Shown: positions 29,723 through 38,023 of the stretch, one piece after another
Layout of the letters: every line of letters begins with the position of its first letter
Position numbering within the stretch: position 1 is the first letter of the stretch
Source of the DNA: Microcaldota archaeon
Lineage (GTDB): Archaea > Micrarchaeota > Micrarchaeia > Micrarchaeales > CABMGC01
Assembly (NCBI GenBank): GCA_021848065.1
Contig: JAJZNA010000027.1
Coordinates: 1-40,653 of the forward strand
Length of the DNA: 40,653 nucleotides
Direction of reading: 5' to 3'
The notes under the pieces: model-generated
The model's database searches: none
Seen by the model: only the letters and a program-made list of their open reading frames with translations
Told to the model about the DNA's origin: nothing
Translations under genes and position numbers: made by a program

Positions 29723-30969
29723 GCGAGCTTGATGTGGAGAGGATAAGGGAGGACTTCCCGATATTAAGGGCCAGGCAAAACGGCAAGGAGCTTGTCTACC
29801 TTGACAGCGCCGCCACATCGCAAAAGCCCAGGCAGGTCATAGATGCAGTCACCAATTTCTATACGGGATACAATGCCAACATACACAGGGGCATGTACGA
29901 CATGTCGATAAAATCCACTGAGGAGTACCAGAGGTCCAAGGAGCTTGCGGCTAGGCTCGTGAATGCAGGCTCATGGACAGACATCGTTTACTGCAGGAAC
30001 ACTACGGATGCAATAAACATAGCGGCATTGTCATGGGGCGAACCCAACATCAAGAAGGGAGACCATATACTCATAACGGACATGGAGCACCACAGCAACA
30101 TAGTGCCATGGATGATGCTGGCGAGGAGGAAGGGGGCCGTGCTGGACCATGCAGGGCTTGTAGACAAGTCGTTCGTTGACATGGATGATTTCGAAAGGAA
30201 GCTGGAGAGCAAGCCCAAGATGGTCGCGTTCACCCATGCCTCCAACGTGCTGGGCACGATAACCGATGCCAAGAAGATGACAAAGATGGCGCACGATGCA
30301 GGCGCACTTGTGCTCCTTGACTGCGCACAGACAGCCCCGCACATGCCCATCAATCTTAAGGATATAGACTGCGACTTCGCGGCCTTCTCGAGCCACAAGA
30401 TGCTAGGCCCTTCCGGGATAGGTGTGCTATATGGGAAGGAAGATCTGCTTGAGCAGACCACCCCTGCCATAGTTGGAAGCGATATGATAAGGAGCGTCTC
30501 CTTTGACCACGTAGACTGGAACGAGCTACCATGGAAGTTCGAATCTGGCACGCCCAACATAGAGGGAGCGATAGGCTTCGGCGCCGCTGTGGAGTACCTT
30601 AACGGGATAGGGATGGATCGCATAAGGGAGCATGAGAAGGAGATAACGCAGTACGCCATGAAGAGGCTTGCGGAGCTCGGCAACGTCAAGATATACGGCC
30701 CTGGAGTGGACCGCATGGAAAGCCGCGGAGGAGTCATATCATTCAATGTTACTGGCGCGCACCCGCACGATGTTGCACAGATATTCAACAGCGAAGGCAT
30801 AGCAATAAGGGCAGGCCACCACTGCGCCATGCCGCTTGTGAACCAGGTCCTTGATGAGACGGCAGTATCGAGGATGAGCTTCTACATATACAACAGGCAT
30901 GAGGACGTTGACAAGGCAGTAGATGCCATAGCCAAGGTGGAGAAGGTCCTCAGGCTAAAGAAGTCCTGA
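29719..30969 (+). CDS. sufS: SufS-type cysteine desulfurase
   Basis: This 416-residue PLP enzyme takes sulfur from cysteine for Fe-S assembly. It shows ITDMEHHSNIVPWMM, LLDCAQTAPHMPI, the PLP lysine in SSHKMLGPSGIG and the persulfide cysteine in AGHHCAMPL. No SufE or SufU partner is encoded in this window, so either the enzyme acts directly with SufB or a partner lies elsewhere. Last gene of the SUF operon. The 188-base gap after it shows no clear terminator on the plus strand other than the bidirectional-looking hairpin at 31116-31136. Confidence 0.95.
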   Translation: MSELDVERIREDFPILRARQNGKELVYLDSAATSQKPRQVIDAVTNFYTGYNANIHRGMYDMSIKSTEEYQRSKELAARLVNAGSWTDIVYCRNTTDAINIAALSWGEPNIKKGDHILITDMEHHSNIVPWMMLARRKGAVLDHAGLVDKSFVDMDDFERKLESKPKMVAFTHASNVLGTITDAKKMTKMAHDAGALVLLDCAQTAPHMPINLKDIDCDFAAFSSHKMLGPSGIGVLYGKEDLLEQTTPAIVGSDMIRSVSFDHVDWNELPWKFESGTPNIEGAIGFGAAVEYLNGIGMDRIREHEKEITQYAMKRLAELGNVKIYGPGVDRMESRGGVISFNVTGAHPHDVAQIFNSEGIAIRAGHHCAMPLVNQVLDETAVSRMSFYIYNRHEDVDKAVDAIAKVEKVLRLKKS

Positions 30970-31102
30970 ACATAACTAAGGCCTTTGCATTTGCAGATAA
31001 TATTAGAGCCATTGCATGTAGAAAACTATCATGTTACGAAAAAGGTGCCATTAAACTAGCTCTGAACTAAACAAACAACCCAGTAGTTAGGGTTGCATAT
31101 TA

Positions 31103-31137
31103 AAAAGGAAAAATTAGGAGGACAAAAAGCCCTCCTT
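31103..31137 (-). terminator. Hairpin plus T-runs ending the ftsZ operon
   Basis: On the minus strand, GGAGG and CCTCC (within 31116-31136) form a stem with a loop rich in T. It is followed by TAATTTTTCCTTTTT, giving two T-runs. It lies 20 bases after the stop of the second ftsZ gene. Poly-T termination is usual for archaea; the hairpin may also protect the suf transcript on the other strand. Confidence 0.65.
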
Positions 31138-31157
31138 TAAAATTAGAAGCCTTAGGG

Positions 31158-32180
31158 TCAGTAGAGCCTTCCGATGGTGTCCACGTTCATGGCCGTTGCC
31201 ATCTCACGCTCCTCTTCCCTGCGCTCTCCGAACCTGGCCTTTACTCCGGTCACAACTGACATGACCCTGAGCTCGTCTCCCAGTTCTGGAACCATCCTTG
31301 CGCCGAAGATCACGTTGGCATTGCCTGCAAGCCCTTCTGTTACGCCTTCGCCTATCTGAGTGGCCTCGCTTATGGTAAGGTTTGAACCGCCCACCACCTG
31401 TATGAGTCCGCCCTTTGCGCCATCGTAATCTACTGAGAGCAGAGGATGCGTCCTTGTAGACCTTATTGCCTGTGCTACCCTGTCAGTGCCTCTTCCGTAT
31501 CCAAGGCTTATGACAGCAGTGCCAGTATTCCTGACCACGTTCTTAAGGTCAGCGAAGTCAAGGTTTATCAGGCTCGGAAGGGTTATGCAATCTGCTATGC
31601 CTTTTACGGCATTGCCAGTCACATTGTCCACGAGCTCGAAAGCCTTCTCTATAGGCAGGTTAGGCACGTAGGAGAGAAGCTTGTCGTTCTCTATCACTAT
31701 TGTGCAGTCAGCCTCCTTGTTGAGCTGCTCGAGACCCCAGTCAGCCTTAAGCTTCCTTGATCTCTCTAGTGCGAACGGGTACGTGACAGTTGCTATAACA
31801 GTAGCACCAGTCTCCCTGGCGATCTTTGCAACGGTAGGAGCTGCACCTGTCCCAGTACCACCGCCCATTCCTGCAGCAACGAAGATGAGATTGTACCCAG
31901 TAAGGGCTTCCTCTATCTCGTTCCTGCTTACATCAGCGCACTTTGCAGCGACTTCAGGAAATCCTCCGGCCCCGAGGCCGTTGGTTATTGCCTTTCCTAT
32001 CAGCAGCTTCTTCTTGGCCTTTATCATGTTCAGGTGGCCTATATCCGTGTTGAGCGCGACAGTGTCCGCGCTCTTAAGGCCATGGCTAAAGAGCCTGTTC
32101 ACCAAGTTGCTTCCCTGTCCACCAACCCCGACAACAGCTATTCGGGGGGTGAACGAATCATAATCGAACTGATCCACCAT
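31158..32180 (-). CDS. ftsZ: FtsZ cell-division GTPase (second gene of tandem pair)
   Basis: This 340-residue tubulin-fold GTPase has the tubulin signature [27 protein letters not shown] at the start, VALNTDIGHL, and the T7 synergy-loop region NLDFADLKNVV. ATG 32180 is chosen because GGTG lies six bases upstream, and because the TTG at 32192 lies between the upstream stop and this site. It is transcribed 16 bases after the first ftsZ. The C-terminal tail (EEEREMATAMNVDTIGRLY) is short. Archaea with two FtsZ proteins use them for different steps of division; which one this is cannot be told here. Confidence 0.95.
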   Translation of the reverse strand: MVDQFDYDSFTPRIAVVGVGGQGSNLVNRLFSHGLKSADTVALNTDIGHLNMIKAKKKLLIGKAITNGLGAGGFPEVAAKCADVSRNEIEEALTGYNLIFVAAGMGGGTGTGAAPTVAKIARETGATVIATVTYPFALERSRKLKADWGLEQLNKEADCTIVIENDKLLSYVPNLPIEKAFELVDNVTGNAVKGIADCITLPSLINLDFADLKNVVRNTGTAVISLGYGRGTDRVAQAIRSTRTHPLLSVDYDGAKGGLIQVVGGSNLTISEATQIGEGVTEGLAGNANVIFGARMVPELGDELRVMSVVTGVKARFGERREEEREMATAMNVDTIGRLY

Positions 32181-32196
32181 TCTTTTCACCAACGGT

Positions 32197-33252
32197 TTAG
32201 ATCATCTCCAGGCCGCCGTATCTGACCTGGGAAGGTTCGTCCGCGAACTTTCCGACTATGCTTGAGCCCTTCACTCCTGTCACTATGGCAACTATCTCTA
32301 GCTGGCCTTCGTAACCAGGTATGATTCTTGCGCCCCACTTGACGTTCGCCTTAGGGTCCATCCTCTCGGTTATGATCTCACCGGCCTTTATTGCGTCTCC
32401 AAGGCTGAGGTCAGATGCGCCGGAGATGTGTATGAGTGCGCCCTTTGCGTTCTCGAAGTCCACATCAAGAAGCTTGTTCTTGAGAACAGCCTCGGCCGCA
32501 GATCCTACCTTGTCGTTGCCCTTTCCGGTTCCGACTGATATGAATCCTACGTCTCCGCTGCCCATTATGGACCTTACGTCCGCGAAGTCTATGTTTATCA
32601 GGCTTGGCTGTGTTATCGTCCAGACCAATCCGCCGATTGCCTTTGCCAGAATGTCATCTGCAACTGCAAAAGCCTCGTTCATAGGCAGGTTAGGCACCAG
32701 CTTTACCAGCCTGTTGTTGTCCAGTATGATTACGCTGTCGCTGAACTTCCTGAGCTTGTTTATACCCTCTTCGGCCTTTACCTTCCTTACCCTTTCCAGG
32801 TCGAATGGATACGTTACCATTGCAACCACGATTGCGCCCTGCTCCTTTGCAATCTGCGCTATCACAGGTATTGCTCCGGTTCCGGTTCCTCCTCCCATTC
32901 CTGCACACAGGAATACGAGCTGAGCGCCTGAGAGCACCTCCTCTAGCAGCTGCCTATCGGCCTCTGCAGCCTTTGCGCCAACTTCAGGAGCGCCTCCAGC
33001 ACCAAGACCCCTGGTCATGGCCTTTCCGATGAGGACCTTCTTTATCCTGTCATCGACTATCTTGAAGTGCGTTATATCCGTGTTTACCGCAACAAGATCG
33101 GTTCCTTTCACTCCGACCTTTAGAAGCCTGTTCACGGTGTTGTTTCCTCCGCCTCCTACCCCGATTGTCACTATCTTTATCTGTGGAGATGAACTGCTGG
33201 TCGCAGTGTCATCACTCTTTCCCAAAAACTCATTTCCATACGAGTCTACCAT
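32197..33252 (-). CDS. ftsZ: FtsZ cell-division GTPase (first gene of tandem pair)
   Basis: The product is 351 residues from ATG 33252. It begins with a short Ser-rich tail, then [31 protein letters not shown], the GTP-binding [10 protein letters not shown] and [11 protein letters not shown]. Reading could open further upstream (to 33618), but that segment is His/Tyr/Arg-rich, unlike FtsZ, and crosses the promoter, so it is rejected. It is clearly different from the second copy, so this is an old duplication. The TATA box is TTTAAA at 33289-33294. Confidence 0.95.
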   Translation of the reverse strand: MVDSYGNEFLGKSDDTATSSSSPQIKIVTIGVGGGGNNTVNRLLKVGVKGTDLVAVNTDITHFKIVDDRIKKVLIGKAMTRGLGAGGAPEVGAKAAEADRQLLEEVLSGAQLVFLCAGMGGGTGTGAIPVIAQIAKEQGAIVVAMVTYPFDLERVRKVKAEEGINKLRKFSDSVIILDNNRLVKLVPNLPMNEAFAVADDILAKAIGGLVWTITQPSLINIDFADVRSIMGSGDVGFISVGTGKGNDKVGSAAEAVLKNKLLDVDFENAKGALIHISGASDLSLGDAIKAGEIITERMDPKANVKWGARIIPGYEGQLEIVAIVTGVKGSSIVGKFADEPSQVRYGGLEMI

Positions 33253-33288
33253 TACGATCGCCTGTAATATTATTTGCCCATATATACG

Positions 33289-33296
33289 TTTAAATA
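33289..33296 (-). promoter_or_regulatory. TATA box of the ftsZ pair
   Basis: On the minus strand TATTTAAAC precedes ATG 33252 by about 40 bases, giving a leader of roughly 10-15 bases. No other good promoter element lies between it and the divergent MGMT gene at 33352. Confidence 0.5.
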
Positions 33297-33351
33297 TCTT
33301 TTGTAGTGCTTTTAGATAACGGAAGACTGATAGCTGTATCCGAATAATGGA

Positions 33352-33714
33352 ATGAAGGTAAATACCATATACTTTGGTAAAAGCGGCAATATGGCATTTG
33401 GTGGAGTTTGGATGGACAAAAAGAGCCTGATAAATCGACTGCAAAATTATAAGCTCACGGAATTCCAGAAAAAGGTGCTTGAAGAGACACTGAACATACC
33501 GAAAGGCGAGACACGGACTTACAGGCAGATAGCGATTTCCATAGGGCACCCAAACGCGTACCGCGCGGTGGGTTCTGCGCTTAGGATAAACCCGCTGGCG
33601 CCCATGATACCCTGCCACAGGGTGATAAAGTCAGGCGGGGAGCTGGGCAATTACTCTGCCCCAGGAGGCACGGCAAAGAAGAGAATGATGCTCAAGGCGG
33701 AAAAGGCGATATGA
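33352..33714 (+). CDS. ogt: Methylated-DNA--protein-cysteine methyltransferase (MGMT)
   Basis: This 120-residue protein is mainly the C-terminal DNA-binding and active-site domain of O6-alkylguanine-DNA alkyltransferase. The acceptor cysteine is C88 in IPCHRVI. The helix-turn-helix region is TRTYRQIAISIGHPNAYRAV with the arginine finger. The residues after the active site (GELGNYSAPGG) differ from the usual GG-Y-x-x-G-L. The short N-terminal domain is normal for minimal archaeal forms. Its TGA is directly followed by the GTG of the VanX-like gene. Confidence 0.9.
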   Translation: MKVNTIYFGKSGNMAFGGVWMDKKSLINRLQNYKLTEFQKKVLEETLNIPKGETRTYRQIAISIGHPNAYRAVGSALRINPLAPMIPCHRVIKSGGELGNYSAPGGTAKKRMMLKAEKAI

Positions 33715-34389
33715 GTGCCTATTAGGCCCAGGCAGTACTGCGTGGATCTCAGATCATTCATTTCGGTACGCACATCAGAGTGCGGCGAGGAGATGGTTGA
33801 GCTCTCCTCCAGCCGCGGTGGAATCGTAGTAGACATCGAGGATACGTCTAGGAAGGCGCAGGGGCTTGGCCGCGGAACATGCTACGTCAGGAAGTCGGTT
33901 GCCGAGAGGCTAGGGCGCATCCAGTCGTCTCTGGAGAGGCCGTTTAGGCTCAAGATCATAGACACATTCAGGCCCGTTAGTGCCCAGAAGGAGATATGGA
34001 ACCAATTCTTTTCCCAGATAAAGAAAGACAACCCAGGGATAGGCGATGGCAAGGCGGGGCTTGAGACGGACAGATGGGTTACGAATCCATACAGGATAAC
34101 AATCCCACCGCATTCCACCGGAGGGACCCTTGACCTGACAATAGTAGATGCGAAGGGAAATGAGCTTGACATGGGGAGCCCGGTGAACAGCATGTCACGC
34201 AAGTCCATAACAATGGCGCGGCTTTCTGGCGAGCAAAGGATGAACAGGGATATGCTCATAGGGGCAATGTCTGCAGAAGGCTTCGCGAATTACAAGGGAG
34301 AATGGTGGCACTGGTCTTACGGTGACTGGGGATGGGCGAGCGCGTATGGCATAAAAACAGCAAGATACGGTGCTGCATCGCAGAAGTGA
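33715..34389 (+). CDS. VanX/DdpX-like D-Ala-D-Ala dipeptidase (M15D)
   Basis: The product is 224 residues from GTG 33715, immediately after the MGMT stop. All VanX active-site residues are in place with the right spacing: R86 (IDTFRPVS), H133 and D140 (PHSTGGTLDL), and E196-W-W-H199 (GEWWHWSYGD). VanX hydrolyses D-Ala-D-Ala and needs zinc. No signal peptide is seen, so it is cytoplasmic. Archaea lack murein, so the natural substrate here is probably another dipeptide or peptides from bacterial debris. Bacterial origin by transfer is likely, but base composition matches the neighbours. Confidence 0.85.
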   Translation: MPIRPRQYCVDLRSFISVRTSECGEEMVELSSSRGGIVVDIEDTSRKAQGLGRGTCYVRKSVAERLGRIQSSLERPFRLKIIDTFRPVSAQKEIWNQFFSQIKKDNPGIGDGKAGLETDRWVTNPYRITIPPHSTGGTLDLTIVDAKGNELDMGSPVNSMSRKSITMARLSGEQRMNRDMLIGAMSAEGFANYKGEWWHWSYGDWGWASAYGIKTARYGAASQK

Positions 34390-34410
34390 TGGATGAATTG
34401 ATGGAGGGGA

Positions 34411-36180
34411 TCAGCTGCCTATCTTTACCTTCTTCTGCATCTTATACATTTCGAGTATTTCCTGCGTGCTAGTGGCATCTTCAGGGCTCTTGTCCTCCCT
34501 TATCCCGTCGCTAACAAGCCTCGGGAACCTTAGGGCATAGCCAGGATTTCCTGATCCCGGTTCCTTGCCGCAGGTGTGCATCGGTGACTTCGTGATCTCG
34601 TCTGCCTTGACGGTTATCACATACCTGGGCTCCACCCAGAAGTTGGGTTCAATTTCCGCCTCTACGCGGGCAGGCTTCTTGTCCTTCCTTATCTTCTTGA
34701 GCATCTCGCTGAAGTCTTTCATATTCTTCTCGGTGAAGCCAGTGCCCACCCGGGTTATGGTCTCAAAGACGTCCTTCTTGTCATTGTATACCGCACACAG
34801 CAATCCCCCAAACCCGAATTCTGCACGCTGCCCTCTCCCAAGATAATAACCGATTATAACAAGGTCCAGGGTATCTGAAAGTTCGCCCCTGTAACTCCTC
34901 TTGAGCTTTATCCAGCTGAACTTCCTTGCGCCGGCTATGTAAGGGGCACCTAGGTCCTTTGCGACTATGCCCTCCAACCCCCTCTCGACAGCATCCTCGA
35001 AATACTTGTCTATCTCCTTTGCATCCGTTGCTATTATCCTATCTGAAAAGCGTATAGTGCCCTTCCCGTTCACTACCTTCTCCAGGGTCTTTCTCCTTTC
35101 GGAATAAGGCTTATGGAGATAATCCTCCCCATCAAGGTACATCAGGTCGAACGCAAACATCCTGAGCGGAAACTCGGCACTCTTCTCGGCTATGCCATGC
35201 TTGCGCTTTCTCTGTATCGTCTCCTGGAACGGCCTGAACTCCCCTGTTGCATCGTCATATGATAGGGCCTCCCCTTCAAGTATAGCTTCCTTCGCGTCAA
35301 TCTCCGTAAGCGCCGCCTTTGCTATGTCGGGGAACATCAGCGTGGTGTTCTCAAGGTTCCTTGAGAAGAGTTCCACCTTCTTCTCCTTGACATTGACATG
35401 GGCCTGCACCCTAAAGCCATCGTACTTCGCCTCAACCGCGCACTTGCCACCCATGCGCTCCAATATCTCCTCTGCAGTAGGCAGTCTCTCCGCAAGTGCC
35501 GGCCTTATGGGACTAAACAGCGACACCTTGAGGCGCTCGACCCCGGTTATGCCTTTCTCTGCGAGTATCTCTGCCACACGGCCGAGGTCGCTGCATATGT
35601 TATACGCGCTCTCAAGCACTGCCTTTGCATCCCTTTTGCCCGTAGCCATCTTTGAGAGCGCTTCCATTATGGTGGCATCCCCTGCGCCTAGCCTTAATGT
35701 GCCCAGGGAGAGCCTTGTAAGATACCTTGCCTCAAGCGGGGTGGAAGACGCCAGGAGCTGTACCATCATGCGTATCTTCATCTCCTGGCTGCCGGTACCA
35801 CTGGTGTGCGCAATCTTGAGCATGGATTCAGAGATATGGTTTATGCCCAGCTGGGTCTTTGCCATGGGCCTAAGCTTCATCCTTGAAACGAAATGCTCAG
35901 CGGCAAGGCCCATGTCGCCAAGCTTCCTGTACTCGGCTACTACATCCTCCTTTGAGAATCCGCTGGCAGTGGCTATTGCGCTTTGCGCAAACTTCTCCGC
36001 TATGCCTATCTGCACCCCTGCAAAAGGGGGCGCCAGTACGCCCTGCGTTATATAAACAAGGTTCTTTATCTCTCCCTTGTCCGACTTTGATAGCATCTCT
36101 GAAAGTATGTCTACCATGGAAAGCCTTGATGATGTAGCCTCCAGCTTTTCATAGTACTTTGACACTTCATCGAACAGCAC
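34411..36180 (-). CDS. lig: ATP-dependent DNA ligase
   Basis: This 589-residue archaeal LigI-type enzyme has an N-terminal DNA-binding domain (about 1-220), then the nucleotidyltransferase motif I KYDGFR with the AMP-accepting lysine. Later motifs are NLENTTLMFPD, ILEGEALSYD, GLEGIVAKDL and FSWIKLKRSY, followed by an OB fold. Length is normal for archaeal ligases. It seals nicks in replication and repair, and together with FEN-1 in this window covers Okazaki-fragment maturation. The GTG start at 36180 faces a TATA-like AAATAACTT about 30-35 bases upstream. It converges with the VanX-like gene. Confidence 0.95.
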   Translation of the reverse strand: MLFDEVSKYYEKLEATSSRLSMVDILSEMLSKSDKGEIKNLVYITQGVLAPPFAGVQIGIAEKFAQSAIATASGFSKEDVVAEYRKLGDMGLAAEHFVSRMKLRPMAKTQLGINHISESMLKIAHTSGTGSQEMKIRMMVQLLASSTPLEARYLTRLSLGTLRLGAGDATIMEALSKMATGKRDAKAVLESAYNICSDLGRVAEILAEKGITGVERLKVSLFSPIRPALAERLPTAEEILERMGGKCAVEAKYDGFRVQAHVNVKEKKVELFSRNLENTTLMFPDIAKAALTEIDAKEAILEGEALSYDDATGEFRPFQETIQRKRKHGIAEKSAEFPLRMFAFDLMYLDGEDYLHKPYSERRKTLEKVVNGKGTIRFSDRIIATDAKEIDKYFEDAVERGLEGIVAKDLGAPYIAGARKFSWIKLKRSYRGELSDTLDLVIIGYYLGRGQRAEFGFGGLLCAVYNDKKDVFETITRVGTGFTEKNMKDFSEMLKKIRKDKKPARVEAEIEPNFWVEPRYVITVKADEITKSPMHTCGKEPGSGNPGYALRFPRLVSDGIREDKSPEDATSTQEILEMYKMQKKVKIGS

Positions 36181-36289
36181 TTTACCACACAGATACTTAC
36201 CCGGAGCAAGTTATTTATTCTGCTGCATGGAGATGTCATTACATGCTGCTTGGGGGCCGTATGCCCGAGGAGCGGCGCCATGTGCTTTG

Positions 36290-36931
36290 ATGATAAGCTA
36301 CGAAGACCTTTCAATAATCACAGACAAAGAGGTTTACCCTCCCGCTGAGGATTCCTATCTTGCAGCAGAGGTTATTGAAGAAGAAATCAGGAGAATGGGC
36401 CACGAAGGGGTGTCTGTTCTTGACATGGGGACAGCCACAGGCATACTTGGGCTTGTGGCCGCATCCAGCAAATCCGTAGACAGGGTCACAATGGCAGACA
36501 TCAACAAAGACGCAGTGCGCATATGCAAGGAGAATGTGGCATTCAATGCAAAGCGCCTCCACGCCCAATGCAGCGTTGTGGAAAGCGACTTTTTTTCCAA
36601 AGTGAGTGGCAGATTTGACATCATCACATTCAATGCGCCTTACCTAAGGACAGAGGAAGGTGACGGGAAGCTAGGAGGCATAGGAAAGGCAGTGTCAGGA
36701 GGTCCGAGCGGAATGGAGGTGTCATCTGAATTCCTGCGCCAGGCACCGCAGCACCTCAACAAAGGCGGCAGGATCATCCTTGTGGTCAGTTCGTTCGGAG
36801 ACCTGGAGAGGCTCGTGCGTGAAATACGGAATAATGGATTTTCAAAGGAGCGTGAGAAAAAGATCCATGTCTTCTTTGAAGACATAATTGTGATGGTGCT
36901 TGCAAGGAGGGAGGATTTGGTCAGGGAATAA
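36290..36931 (+). CDS. HemK/Mtq2-like class I methyltransferase
   Basis: The product is 213 residues from ATG 36290. The opening YEDLSIITDKEVYPPAEDSY is the archaeal/eukaryotic Mtq2 (N6AMT1) signature; these enzymes methylate the glutamine of the GGQ motif of release factor. The SAM motif is VLDMGTATGILGLVAA. The catalytic tetrapeptide usually reads NPPY; here it is NAPY (FNAPYLRTEE), a substitution that may still be tolerated. A longer start at ATG 36227 would add 21 residues not seen in the family. It is divergent from the ligase gene. Confidence 0.83.
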   Translation: MISYEDLSIITDKEVYPPAEDSYLAAEVIEEEIRRMGHEGVSVLDMGTATGILGLVAASSKSVDRVTMADINKDAVRICKENVAFNAKRLHAQCSVVESDFFSKVSGRFDIITFNAPYLRTEEGDGKLGGIGKAVSGGPSGMEVSSEFLRQAPQHLNKGGRIILVVSSFGDLERLVREIRNNGFSKEREKKIHVFFEDIIVMVLARREDLVRE

Positions 36932-37136
36932 GGATAGGCAGTTGCCAAACCCAATAAAGTGTGGAGGCAGAAGCGGATTGAGTGTTGGGTTGGACTCGGC
37001 TATAGCCGAATGGGATTATGTTCATTCGACCTGCATTCTTCACGCCTCCACGAATAAAGGAATTCGCATCAGTCCAATATATCCTTTTGTGACAAATAAG
37101 TATGGAATTTTTGTAACTTTGTGACGGTTTAAATTC
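36921..37136 (-). pseudogene. tnpB: Possible TnpB C-terminal tail relic
   Basis: A 71-codon minus-strand frame without a good start reads YWTDANSFIRGGVKNAGRMN near its middle. This recalls the D-x-N-x-x-x-N-I-x-R-R-G-V end of TnpB transposases. It then runs IIPFGYSRVQPNTQSAS to a stop at 36921-36923. The region also forms strong inverted repeats (GTGGAGGC/GCCTCCAC at about 36961-37052, TCGGCTATAGCCGA near 36997-37010). It overlaps the end of the methyltransferase by 11 bases. Decayed transposon end is my best reading; an RNA structure is an alternative. Confidence 0.35.
37085..37133 (+). repeat. 49-base promoter-like direct repeat, copy 1
   Basis: This repeat is TTTTGTGACAA, 8 variable bases, then 30 bases identical to copy 2 (starting GGAATTTTTGTAACTTTGTG, ending in TTTAAA). 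It contains iterated words TTTGTGAC, TTTGTAAC and TTTGTGAC followed by a TATA-like TTTAAA. Downstream, 37134-37353 holds no convincing gene, only a 15-codon ATG frame at about 37152 and a small GACTG/CAGTC hairpin. Confidence 0.75.
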
Positions 37137-37353
37137 TTATGTACCAATAAATGAAAATTGGGTGTGGACTGTTTGACAGTCTAGGCCACAGATATTGACA
37201 GAAAGCACCTTCCAACACCATATTTGGAACAGGACTCGAGAGTTCGAAGATAAAGAGAACTAATTACCAATGTCAATACAACAGAAAACTGCTGCACAAT
37301 TAGTTATGGTTATAACCTAAAAAATGGGAGAAACCTAAATACCCTGCTGCTTA

Positions 37354-37995
37354 TTATTGTGCTAGGACCCTCTTCACAGTGTTTATCATATCTGAGTAAT
37401 CCCAAGGCGCATATTTCCTAGCAGTATCTGAGTTTGAAAGTTCTCGCTCTAGTTCATCAATGGAGATAAATCTCACTTCATCAACTTCTTCTGTCTGGAG
37501 TTTTGTTGGGAGTTCTTCAAGCCTGTATAAATATATGCTAACAAGTTCTCTGCTGTGGTAATTATGCTCAGGATTATCATAAGTAGTCCTGCAATTTGTC
37601 ACTTTCTTCAGTTCGCTTAGTTGTACTATTATGCCTAATTCCTCATGCAATTCGCGTGCCGCTGCTTCCTCAAAACTCTCTCCTGAAGACACATGACCTG
37701 CAACGGAAGTGTCCCATAGACCTGGCAAATTTAGTTTTGTCTTTGCGCGTTTCTGTAGTAATATCTCGCCTCTAGAGTTGTATATCCATATGTGTATCGC
37801 TTTGTGCCATAGGCCTTCCGAATGCGCTTCGCCCTTGGTCCTTATACTTCCGGTAGTTTCACCGTGCTCGTCCAGGATGTCGACCAACTCATCAGTAGAA
37901 CTTCCGTGAATATGTGTAATATTTTTGCGGGTGTTGTCTTCGCCAATATTGTTTGTCGCTTCGGGCATATTATCGCGCTTATTATATTTTATCAT
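37354..37995 (-). CDS. Nudix hydrolase, YfcD/IPP-isomerase-like
   Basis: The product is 213 residues from ATG 37995 (ATG 37968-37971 is an alternative). The Nudix box is complete, GHVSSGESFEEAAARELHEE followed by LGI. ELVDILDEHGETTG, HKAIHIWIYNSRGEILLQKR and LWDTSVAGH match the branch shared by type-1 isopentenyl-diphosphate isomerase and YfcD-like hydrolases. The first 30 residues are polar. It follows the radical SAM gene by 28 bases on the same strand, so a joint transcript is probable. A GATATAAAT TATA-like element also lies in that gap. The substrate is unknown. Confidence 0.82.
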   Translation of the reverse strand: MIKYNKRDNMPEATNNIGEDNTRKNITHIHGSSTDELVDILDEHGETTGSIRTKGEAHSEGLWHKAIHIWIYNSRGEILLQKRAKTKLNLPGLWDTSVAGHVSSGESFEEAAARELHEELGIIVQLSELKKVTNCRTTYDNPEHNYHSRELVSIYLYRLEELPTKLQTEEVDEVRFISIDELERELSNSDTARKYAPWDYSDMINTVKRVLAQ

Positions 37996-38023
37996 TTATA
38001 TCCCTTATAAAACATACCATTTA

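Noticed and set aside
33253..33618. N-terminal extension of the first FtsZ
   Set aside because: The frame is open but the residues are His/Tyr/Arg-rich, unlike FtsZ; it crosses the TATA box and runs into the divergent MGMT gene.
36961..37052. tRNA-like cloverleaf
   Set aside because: The outer stem is good, but no T-arm or D-arm consensus lies at the right position on either strand.
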